A DNA stretch of 64,000 nucleotides from Tribonema minus (lineage: Eukaryota; Sar; Xanthophyceae; Tribonematales; Tribonemataceae): NCBI GenBank assembly GCA_017506865.1, contig JAFCMP010000055.1, forward strand, positions 62,001 to 126,000. Direction: 5' to 3'. A model generated the notes under the pieces. It was not told where the DNA came from. It searched no databases and saw only the letters and a list, made by a program, of their open reading frames with translations. Shown here one piece after another: positions 33,351 to 45,300 of this stretch (positions are counted from its first letter, which is position 1; the number at the start of each line of letters is the position of its first letter). A program made the position numbers and the translations under genes.

Positions 33351-36300
33351 CCACTAGATTGAGTATGGCCAAGCCTACTACAAGGCAGGCCTCACCGCCC
33401 AGCGCGAGGTCAACGACTGCCAGGCCAACTACCAAGCCTGCAGTCGTGAGCTCCAAGCGTCCAACAGCAATCGCCATTGTGACAGCAACCCGGAGGCCAA
33501 CTGCTCAACAGTTACCCTCCAGCACGAAGCCAATCCTCACTCCCTCGCAAAACCCCCAACTTGAAGGTACGACACCGTGACGTTTGCCGACTGCAGCAGC
33601 TGAGCCATCTGTACTACAACTTGTCTACAAGTAATAGTATTAGCTGCCGGCGGCACCTCCGAGTCAATTGAAGTCAGCAGTTGTCAAGTTCAATGCGTGC
33701 TTGCAATAAATGCGGGGATGGATCATGATGATAATGTGCAGCAAACCGACCCAACAGCAGCGAGCAAGCAAGCCAGCCCATTGGCGTGTCGGGCAGGAAG
33801 AAAAAATCAGCAACGAGTGATGGAGCGTCCGGATTTGAACGTTGTTTGACGACTACCTATAAGCAGCAAGTTTTAAATCTTGTGTCGCCTGGGACCTCAC
33901 GCCGCTTGCATTTTCTCTCATGATACCGCTGCAGCCAACTAGCACACCTACAGCCATGCTCACCAAGCCAACCAGAAAGCCAACTACAGCCAGACCGACC
34001 AGAAGGCCAACACGTCTGCGTACCGCCACGCCAAGCGCTGTGGCCATCAGTGCCCCCACAAAACAGCCGACCACAAAGACAACTGCTGAGGTATACTTTA
34101 GTGACCCCACCGTTAGCAATTTCTGTGCCAGGGCCACCTGCAAACGCATCAGCACTGTGGCTGCTTTGCCAACTAAGTAGTAAGCTTAAGCAATTGCTTC
34201 TTTGGCTGATATAGATGGTGCTGCCAGCAGCAGCTGCTTGTGGTGATGGTGGTGGTGGTACTGAAAGTCACGTTGATGCCACAGCAATGAAGCCATGGCA
34301 GTAGTACTAGTGCCGGTGGTGGTGGTAGTTGATGAGGTAGTGGTGATGCTGCGCTGCCGCCGTCGCCACTTAGTCAATTAGTCTACTGCTACTGCTGTCA
34401 GGGTGGTGGGTTGTCAAACCTTTATGGTAGTCACCACTGTGTAGTTGTGACATTTGCACAGTAGTTGCCTATTTACATGTCAAATGTGATCTGCCGGCAC
34501 GGAGGCCCACTACAACACACAGCCGTGCTGGAATGTGCTACCCCAATTTGAATTAGAACATTGCAGTGTATAATGTCAAACGTTGAAGACTGGGTACGAC
34601 AATAGACTTTGAAGAGCAGAAATGAGTCGACGGGGCGGCGTACCACTTGTGCGCCATGCGCCCAAAAACAAATCACGGCCGACCTTCACCCAGTGCCAAA
34701 CCATGCCACACTGCCGTCGGCTCGTGCCGCTGCCTTGTATGTTAACTTCCCTGCACATTCATTTCAAAGTGGGCGAGGTCGCTGCCACTGTCATTCACGT
34801 GGTGAAAGCCTGTACTTGGCCTTACCTGTTGCAGTCACAGCAACCGTATGCAAATACATCATGTCATCCTTTCCATGCCCTGAGAACGCTGCCACGCTCA
34901 CGGTGTTCATCAAACGGCACCTCCTTACCGCACGCTTTGTGGCGCATTGCAGACACCTACTCCCACGGCGACGCCTACAAGGGCAAAGCCAACCAGGAAG
35001 CCCACACGGACACCTACAGCCAAGCCTACTAAACAGCCTACAGCCAAGCCTACTGTGGAGCCAACATTTGAGGTCAGTAGCGGCTTTTTTGAAGGGACTC
35101 CAAGAGTCTGCACCTGCACTACTTGACAGCACTGTGCCACTGTGGTGTGATAAGGTGCCATTTTGTGCCTTTTTTGTAGATAGATGGCGGCATGGTGCTC
35201 TGCCTTTAGTGCAAACCATGCACCCTGACAGTGTGCAGCTATAGCACTCTCTGGCAGTGGTGCTCCTGCCAGAAGAATGCCGACTCGTCGGGCCATCACC
35301 AGAGATGCCGTAGGGAGCCTACTACAAGTTTATCATGTCCTTGCTTCCTGTGCTCCTCAAAGCGTTTACTAGTGCGCAACTGCACCACAAACATGCGCAC
35401 ATCCACAAACACAAGACATCAACAAGTGCTGAGTGAGGAGGGCATGCAGGGGGTCTGAGTGGATCCTCCCCCGGTCCCTACAGCCCGTAGTACCTGTAGC
35501 CATGCCTGACTTAAACAATCCCCTGCTCAGTATTCAAGATCCGCCCTCCTAGGGATACAGAGATGGCAGCTAGGGAACTTTGCTAGAATATCCTGCAGTC
35601 ATGGTGCTGTCATGACTACAGCCACTGTGACACTCACTCAACACGTGCGCAGACCAAAACCCTTGTTCCGCAATCGCTGCTCGACCCAAAAGCACAACAA
35701 ATTCTGGCAAATCGTGAGATTCACTTCCAAATGGGATGCTGTTCCGTGATGACCATTGTCACCGTAGGGTGGCACAAAATGTATTTGGCCACACAAATAC
35801 GGCGTATTTGGGGCGTATTTGGCAGCCAGGAATACGTCTTGAGCAAACCTCAACATGATAACATGCTGTGCAAATGGCGGACTTGTGGGACATGCGGTAA
35901 GTCTGCTCGATCCTGAGCACACAGCCCTCCACAAAGGGGCACTTGAACTCATAAATAATTTGGGCGTATTTGGCAGCCAGGAATACGTCTTGAGCAAACC
36001 CTCAACATGATAACATGCTGTGCAAACGGCGTACTTGTGGGACATGCAGTAAGTCTGCTCGATCCTGAGCACATAGCCCTCCACAAAAGGGGCACTTAAA
36101 CTCATAAATAAACTTCAAAACACGCTTTTTTGCAACCCCCCTACAATTGTGAGTACTGGGATAGCCAAAACTTTCAAGGCAGCCCGAGAGGGCAGCGTAG
36201 CAGCGCAAATGCCAGAACCGACAATCACTATGTCCAGAGCTTCAAGTTGAGGCACAAGTATTATTAAGCCTAGCACCATGTGCAGAGCCTGTGGGGTCAC

Positions 36301-39300
36301 GGTGTTGTGAACAGGATTGGAGCCCGCATCAAACAATGCGTTGGTACTGTCCACAGAAAGCTTTTTACAGTTTCAAACAGTTGCGACTACAGTATCACTG
36401 CATAAACGTGACATCGTATGCAACTGTAAGAGCAATTGGCATCTCTGCGCAGCGGTCACGGCGTTGTCATGATCCTGGGCGGACGGGTCAGCATCTCATT
36501 GCTTTGTGGTTAAAAGGTGTGGGCTGCAACTGCCAACACCTGTCCTATGTCTGCGGCTAATGTCTAAGACCTGCCAATGATACGTGATGTGGTGCAACTG
36601 AACACAGCTGGTGATGTGTCTTTGTATTCCAGCTGCATGACAGATCTCCGAGCAGCACGACAGCTTTCCCACGTGTTGATCCAGTGCATGAGAAGCAATA
36701 ATTGATATGTGTGTCTATATAGATAACCGTCATGGTGATCCTTCTGAGACACCAGATTGAGCTGACATGTCTGCAACATCATAGGTGCTGTGCTTGGGCA
36801 ATGTGCAGAAGCATCAGTGACATGCCAGTGGCTGCTTTGCTTTGCTGCTCTGGCTGCCCATCTCGTGCTGCACTGCTGCGTGTGGTGGTGACGGTGGCGG
36901 TGCCACAGTGGTGGTGGTGGTGGTGGTGGTGGTGGTGGAGTGGGCGCCACATTGTTGAAGCTAGTCATACCACTGCTGGTGGTGGTGAATGTTGCAGTGG
37001 CGATGCTCCTGCCACTGCTGATTCTGTCACCGCCGCCGCTGCTGCTACTGCCAGTGCTGTCAGGCTGGTGGACCAGGTGGTGTCATTGTGCAAAACTAGA
37101 TGTTAAAGGACGTCTCCTTGCGCATGCTTTATGGTGCATTGCAGCCGACGGTTACTCCCACGGCGACGCCTACGACGGCAAAGCCAACCAGGAAGCCCAC
37201 ACGGACACCTACGGCCAAGCCTACTGGACAGCCTACAGCCGAGCCTACTGCGGAGCCTACATCTGAGGTCAGTGATTGTTATGGCTTGTTTGAAGAGAGG
37301 GACTGCATTTGCAGTATTTGACAGCACTGTGCCTATTGTGTTGTTGCAAAGTGCCCTTGTATGCCAATTTTACATTGATGGCGGAATGATGCATTGCCTT
37401 TTGTGTAAACCATGCAACCTGTGCAGCTACAGCTAAATCTGGCTCTGATGCTCCCATGAGAAGGTGACGACTGATCGGGCCATGACCTGTGATGCCATCT
37501 GCAGCCTACTGCCAGTTCATTACATCCTTGCTCCCTGTGACCCTCAAAGCATGTGGTAGTTGCATAACTGCACCGCAATCATGTGCACACCCACAAACAC
37601 GAGACATGACCAATTGCTGAGTGAGGGGGCCATGCGAAATGGGTCTGCCTGCGGGCGTCTGATCCCCACGGCCCGTTTGAATAGGCATGCCCAGCCCTTG
37701 GCAATGCACTGCTCAGTCGTCAAGATCTGCCCGTCCAGGGGTACAGAGATGGCACTTTGCAACTTTGCTATATTATGCTGCAGTGATGGTGCTGTCATGA
37801 CTACAGCCACCCTCACTCGACAAGTCAGCAGACCAACACCCCTGTTCCTCCATTGCTGCTCGACCCAAAATGCGCAACAATTTTTTTGGAAATCTTGAGA
37901 TTCACTGCCAAAATTGATGCTGTTCCCTGATGACTGTTTGTGCGTACTGTGATAGCCAAAAGTTTCAAGGCAGCCCGAGAGGGCAGCATAGTAGCGCACA
38001 TGCCAGAACTGGCAATCGCTATGTGCAGAGCTTGGTTCCCAAGCATTATCAAGTCCAGCACTATGTGAGAGCCTGCGGGTGGTTGTCAATAGGATTGGAG
38101 CCCTCGAACTATGCTTCGGTACTGTGCACATAAGCAATACACAGGTTCAAACAATTACGGCTGCAGTATCATTGCACAAACGTGACATCTGCGTGAAGGC
38201 ATGCGCTTGTGCGTGCTTATTGGCACATGAGTCAGCCACTGTGCCACAATGATTTGCTTATATCACAAGAGAAATATAGACTACAGGTTTGAAGTGCAGT
38301 GTTGAAAATTAAAATTGCCCGCTGTCCAACCGTTAGTTATGGTCGCCTACATTCAAAGAATGGTACGCTCCTGATGGCCCAATACACCAAAGGGTGGTAT
38401 CATAATGCCACTGAGGGCCCAATACAACACAATACAACACACTGTCAGGCCGTGCTGGAATCCAATACTTCAATTCAGACTAGAACGTTGCACTAGCTGC
38501 ATGCCATGCAACAAGGGAGACTGAAGAGCGGAAAGGCGTCCAGACAGTGGCGTAGTAGGTCAGAGTCTGTGCCACGCATCCAGAGAATTTTCATGGGTAA
38601 TCGCACCCAGTGTGAGACCATGCCACACTCCCATAGCTCACTGATGGCATGCCGCTGGCTTGCCTGCTACATGCACATACATTTGAAAGGCGGCAATGTC
38701 GCTGCCACCATCCGCCACGTGGTGAAAGCCCGCACTTGTCCTTACCTGTTACGGCGCAGCTACCATAAGCACCTACATAAGCACCTACATTGTGCCGTAC
38801 TTTTATGCCATGAAAGCGCTGCTACGCTCACGGCCTCAACTAAAAGACGCCTCCTTGCGCACGATTCATGGCGCACTGCAGCCGACACTTACTCCCACGG
38901 CAACGCCTACGACGGCAAAGCCAACCAGGAGGCCCACACGGACACCTACGGCCAAGCCTACTGGACAGCCTACAGCCGAGCCTACCGCGGAGCCTACATC
39001 TGAGGTCACTAATAATTATGGCTTATTTGAAGAGAGGGGACTGCATTCGCAGTACTTGACAGCACTGTGCCTACAGTGGTGTGACAAAGTGCCCTTGTCT
39101 GCCGATTTCACATTGTTGGTGGGGATGGTGCTTTGGCTTTCGTGTTGGCCATGCACGCTGTGCAGTCATCACAAATTGGCACTCATGCTCTTACCAGAGA
39201 TATCCGACTAATTGAGCAATCGCCTGTGATGCCATAGCAGCCTACTACATGTTCATCATGTCCTTGCTCGCTGTTACCCTCAAAGAGACTTAGTTTGGTA

Positions 39301-42300
39301 GTGCGTAACTGCTCCGCGAACATGCGCACACCTACAAACACAAGACGTCAGCAAGTGCTAAATGAGGGGGGCATGCACGGACTCAACTTTGAGCGCTACT
39401 TGGTCACAGGATCTCAGTCGCACCATGCCTCAACATGCAGGCAGTGACTTGATTTCCATACCGGCGCATGAGATCTGAGCAGCGGCGTTGTACTGCGCCA
39501 TGCTGTCCTTGGCAGATTGGCAAACAGCAGTCAGTGTTTGCCACACCATGCTCCGCTCACATCTACTTCAAATCACTGACCAGACTCAACTTTGAGTGCA
39601 ACTTGGTTGCATGATCTCAGTCACACCATGCCTCAGCATTTGGGCTGTGACCGGATCTTTAATATCTGCACATGAGATCAGAGCAGCGGCTTTGTACCGC
39701 ACCACTCTGACTTTGGGCCCATTGGCAGTCAGCAGTTAGTACGTACATACCGCACTATGCCTCGCTCGTATCTGTTTTGTTCGCTGACCAGATCAATTTC
39801 AATAAACAACTTGGTCACAAATTTGAGTTTCCAGCTGCACCATGCCCTTCTACCTGTGAAAGTGGCTTATGAAGTCTGAGTGATCGGTGCACCCTTTCTT
39901 TATGCCTGTAGCGGGCATTGCACTCTGTACGTGGAGTCTTTCTGTGGATCCTTTGATCCCCACGGCCCTGCACATAGCCATGCTCGCCTTTGGTATCCCC
40001 GCCCAATATTCTCGATCTGCCCTTCCAGGGGTGAAGGCAGGGCACGTTGCAACTTTGCTGAGAACAACCTGCGGTGCTGCTCGTAACTAGAGCCGCACTC
40101 ACTCGACAAGTGAGCAGATCGTCACCCCTCGCCGCTGGTGGTAATGGGTGATGTGGCAGTGGTGAAGCTACTGCCACTGCTGCTTCCGCCGCCGTCGCCG
40201 CTGCTGCTACCAGTGTCAGGCTGGTGATTGTGTCGCTGTACAACAATTGGCACCGGAATGCGTGAAGTACATGATGTGCTTGTGTGTGCTGTCTGCACAC
40301 AAGCCATTGTGCCAGCATGATTTGCGGACAACATAAGAAAAAGGTCCGAGTCTCACTGCACTGAACTGTGCATTGTCAAAATTTGCATGGCGTGAAACTT
40401 TCAGCTATGAAAGTCACCTTCATATGACAGATGGCATGCCCCTGAGGGCCTAACAGAACACACAGCCCTCAGGGTGCTGGAACGTTACTGAACTAGAATG
40501 TCGCACTACATAGCTTCACGTAATTGTCATGTGACAATTGAATACTTCGAAGTAGAGGTTAAAGAGCGGAAAAGGGTGCAGACGACGGCGTACCAGTTCT
40601 GCGCTACATGCCGTGAAAAGCATTTTTGGCTAATCGTCACCCAGTGTGAAACCATGCCACGCTTCAAGTTCCGTTAGCTCATGTCGCTGCCTTGCCTACT
40701 ACATGCACAATCATTTGAAAGTGGGCGAGGTCGCTGCCACAGTTCGGCACGCTGTGGAACCCTACACTTGACCTTCTCTGTTGCAGCCCAGCGACCTTGC
40801 GCACCTACATCGTGCCAACCTTTTATTATGTCATGAAAGTGCTATTCTCACGGCCTCAACTAAAAGACGCCTCCTTGTGCACGATTCATGGCGCACTGCA
40901 GCCGACACTTACTCCCACGGCGACGCCTACGACGGCAAAGCCAACCAGGAGGCCCACACGGACACCTACGGCCAAGCCTACTGGACAGCCTACAGCCGAG
41001 CCTACCGCGGAGCCTACATCTGAGGTCACTAATAATTATGGCTTATTTGAAGAGAGGGGACTGCATTCGCAGTACTTGACAGCACTGTGCCTACAGTGGT
41101 GTGACAAAGTGCCCTTGTCTGCCGATTTCACATTGTTGGTGGGGATGGTGCTTTGGCTTTCGTGTTGGCCATGCACGCTGTGCAGTCATCACAAATTGGC
41201 ACTCATGCTCTTACCAGAGATATCCGACTAATTGAGCAATCGCCTGTGATGCCATAGCAGCCTACTACATGTTCATCATGTCCTTGCTCGCTGTTACCCT
41301 CAAAGAGACTTAGTTTGGTAGTGCGTAACTGCTCCGCGAACATGCGCACACCTACAAACACAAGACGTCAGCAAGTGCTAAATGAGGGGGGCATGCACGG
41401 ACTCAACTTTGAGCGCTACTTGGTCACAGGATCTCAGTCGCACCATGCCTCAACATGCAGGCAGTGACTTGATTTCCATACCGGCGCATGAGATCTGAGC
41501 AGCGGCGTTGTACTGCGCCATGCTGTCCTTGGCAGATTGGCAAACAGCAGTCAGTGTTTGCCACACCATGCTCCGCTCAAATCTACTTCAAATCACTGAC
41601 CAGACTCAACTTTAAGTGCAACTTGGTTGCATGATCTCAGTCACACCATGCCTCAGCATTTGGGCTGTGATTGGGTCTTTAATATCTGCACATGAGATCA
41701 GAGCAGCGGCTTTGTACCGCACCACGCTGACTTTAGGCCCATTGGCAATGAGCAGTTAGTACCTACGTACCGCACTATGCCTGGCTCGTATCTGTGTTGT
41801 TCGCTGACCAGATCAATTTCAATAAACAACTTGGTCACAAATTTGAGTTTCCAGCTGCACCATGCCCTTCTACCTGTGACAGTGGCTTATGAAGTCTGAG
41901 TGATCGGTGCACCCTTTCTTTATGCCTGTAGCGGGCATTGCACTCTGTATGTGGAGTCTGCCTGTGGATCCTTTGATCCCCACGGCCCTGCACATAGCCA
42001 TGCTCGCCTTTGGTATCCCCGCCCAATATTCTCGATCTGCCCTTCCAGGGGTGAAGGAAGGGCACGTTGCAACTTTGCTGAGAACAACCTGCGGTGCTGC
42101 TCGTAACTAGAGCCGCACTCACTCGACAAGTGAGCAGATCGTCACCCCTCGCCACTGGTGGTAATGGGTGATGTGGCAGTGGTGAAGCTACTGCCACTGC
42201 TGCTTCCGCCGCCGTCACCGCTGCTGCTTCTGGTGTCAGGCTGGTGATTGTGTCACTGTGCAAAAGTTGGCACCGGAATGCGCGAAGTACATGATGTGCT

Positions 42301-45300
42301 TGTGTGTGCTGTCTGCACACGAGCCATTGTGCCAGAATGATTTGCGGACTTGAAACAAAATGTCCCGAGCTTACTGCACTGAATTGTGCATTGCCATAAT
42401 TGCTTGGTGTGAAACCTTCATTGATGAAAGTCGCCTACGTTTTTGAAAGAAGATGACATGGACATGCTCTGGAAGGCCCACCCAACACACAGCCGCCATG
42501 GTGCTGGACTCGAACGTTGCACTAGCTCCACGACATGATCATACGAAATAGAGATTGAGAACAGAAAGGGGTCCAACAACAACACCAACAACAACAACTA
42601 TCCTAACAACAACGTATCAGCTCTGCGTCACACACCGTGAAATGCATTTTTCGCTGACCATCACTCAGTGCGGAACCATGCCACACTGCCGTTAGCTCAT
42701 GTCGATGCCTTGCCTACTACATGCGCAGTCATTGCAAAGTGGGCAAGGGCGCTGCCACAGTCCGGCACGCTGTGGAGCCCACACTTGAACTTATTGTTGC
42801 AGCACAGCGACCATATGCGCCTTCGTTTGATGCCATGAAAGCGTTGCTGCGCTCACAGCCTCTCAAGTAAAAGATGCCTCCTTGCGCACGCTTCATGGCA
42901 CATTGCAGCCGACACTTACTCCCACGGCAATGCCTAGGACGGCAAAGCCAACCAGCGAACCCACATGGGCACCTACTGCCACACCGACTGTACAGCCTAC
43001 AGCCGAGCCTACTGCGGAGCCAACATTTGAGGTCAGTAGTCATTATGACTTGTTTCTAAAAGAAAAAGGCTGCAATTGTAGCACTTGACAGCACTAATAG
43101 CTATGTCTACTCTGGTGTGACAAAGTGCCCTTGTACTTCAGAGAGAGAGATGAAAGTGGGTGACGTTTCTCGCCCTCCTGAAGGGCCCCTGGTTTGCATG
43201 CCACCAATGCCACCATTTCTGTCTGGTGCAATTTTTTGTGAAACCGATACTGACATGGCACAGCAGCAAGCAGTCCCCTCAATGCAGCACAGCAGCAGCA
43301 GGCTCAGAGCAGGCAGCAAACTGGGCACGCACATAGGCAGAACGCGTAGAGCCCATCTTCTGAGATGCCAGAAAATCACTGTGCATTTTCTCGTCAATTG
43401 TGTGATGGCTATGTGTTGTACCAAAGCGCACCTACAGCTCAAGGCTGCAGGTGTAATCGAAGTCAGCGTAGAGGGTGGACAAACACATCACATCAACACC
43501 AAAAATTACTCCCTGCAATTCAAAGGTGCCGTGGCAGACACACACGTTGCTGGCTATCAGTCCAAAGCACCATAGCAAACACACTCACAAAACCGCTGCT
43601 GCCTGCACCTCGAAGGACGGCTAGCAGGCACAATCTGTACAAATTCCAAGCAGCTCACTGCACCACCCTCAGCCCAAGGGCCTCAGGGGTGTCGTTGAGC
43701 TGTGTGAAGAACAATTTGTAAACCTGATGTCACAGACCCGATGTCACAGCGCTTGTCCTTCCCTCCCCCAGCGCCTGGCACACGCCACAGCTTCACCCCC
43801 AGCGGCAGGTGGTCGAGGGCCTGCTGCGCCCAGTATTCGATCTTCTTGATGTTGAGCAGGTTGTTGGTCTGGTAGAGGGGCTTTCGGGTCCACGTGGCCA
43901 GCTTCCTGGCGTTGGCCTCGGTGAGGAAGCCAGAGGTCTTGCTCGCACGGGGGTCCGTGGCGGGGTTGAGGGGCTGCACCACAGGCCTTGAGTTGTGCGC
44001 CCACATAAACCTGATGGCCTCATCGTCCGTGCTGGGGCAGCCTGTGAATCCGAAGTAGCCACTGATAAGCTCGTCGGTGGTAGACGCCTTGATGAACTCA
44101 GCAACCATGGAGTCGGTGTAAACACAGGTGGCCACTGCCTCCTGCGCTTCCTCGTCAGTCAGCTCGCGATCCAGGTCATGGTTCTGGGCCTCCAGCCGAT
44201 AGGCTGCCTCCCTCTTGGCCTTCTTCCTGGCGTTGCTGATGTCATTGTCCTCCTTCCACTTGCCATTGGCCTTGCGCTTTTGGTTTGCAGTTTTTTGCGC
44301 TTGGCGATAACGGGCATTGCCATCGCCAGGGGCACGGCCGTCCTTCTTGATGCACGAGCCGCATGCCTGCTGCTTGTACTTCATGATCTTGCCAGAGATG
44401 CACCCATCGCTGACGTACATGCAGTCGAACTTGCCCATGGCAGCACCTCAGGCAAAGCCGTAGATCTAAACCTGAGAGCGGCAGCCGCAGCAGCGCTGGC
44501 CCTATTTGCAGCGATGTAATGAAGCTGTGCTCTGTTCTGCTGGAGCACCGAGAATATACTGCACCAATCAGAGAGCAATCATTTAGGCGGGAAGATACGA
44601 ATTTTAGGGGGAATAATGGGGGAATATAACGGTATTTGTTCTCGTAGGAGGTGACGTCTACCAATGCTCCACGCGAGCTACGAAGGCGGCACTGCGGGTG
44701 AGCTTGGTGGTATGAGACAGGCATATGTCCAGCCATGCTCTTACCGCGCAGCCGCCATGATCACCGCCACAGCCACCTGTGGCAGTTCTGCATGGTATGG
44801 TATGAGACAGGCATATGTCCAGCCATGCTCTTACCGCGCAGCCGCCATGATCACCGCCACAGCCACCTGTGGCAGTTCTGCCACCAACCTTGCCACTGTG
44901 GCGCTAGCACCACAGCCTGTCTGCTCTGAGCCTGCTGCTGCTGTGCTGCATTGAGGGGACTGCTGCTGTGCCATGTCAGTATCGGTTTCACAAAAAATTG
45001 CACCAGACAGAAATGGTGGCATTGGTGGCATGCAAACCAAGGGCCCTTCAGGAGGGCGAGAAACGTCACCCACTTTCATCTCTCTCTCTGAAGTATGCGT
45101 TTTTTAACATTGTTGGTGGGGATGGTGTCTTGGCTTTTGTGTTGACCATGCACGCTGTGCAGCTATTACAAACTGACACTGATGCTCTTACCAGAGACAT
45201 CCGACTAATCGGGCAATCACCTGTCATGCCATAGGCAGCCTGCTACAACTTCATGAGCCCTTGCTCACTGTTACCCTCAAAGAAACTTAGTGTGGTAGTG

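Larger units (their letters stand above)
43136..45093. mobile_element. 1,958-bp DNA transposon with about 175-bp inverted repeats and TA duplication
   Basis: The left arm (43136-43312) starts CTTCAGAGAGAGAGATGAAA. The right arm (44921-45093) is its reverse complement, with about one mismatch and a 4-base indel. Outside the arms the sequence reads cccttgTA | element | TAtgcg. The empty site is visible in other copies of the host repeat: CCCTTGTATGCC at about 37350, and CCCTTGTCTGCC at about 39092 and 41112. So a TA dinucleotide was duplicated on insertion. Inside are one minus-strand open frame (43683-44438) and a 90-bp tandem duplication. TA duplication is typical of the Tc1/mariner group, but the long arms and the encoded protein do not look like a standard member. 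Confidence 0.9.

Noticed and set aside
33815..33900. tRNA-like sequence around TCCGGATTTGAAC on the minus strand
   Set aside because: The word resembles a T-loop/B box, but the T-stem does not pair and no matching acceptor or D-arm is found at the right distance.
43809..44519. Plus-strand frames inside the TIR element (for example 43995-44519)
   Set aside because: They are complementary to the 251-aa minus-strand frame, which has the better start context, balanced composition and termini inside the inverted repeats.
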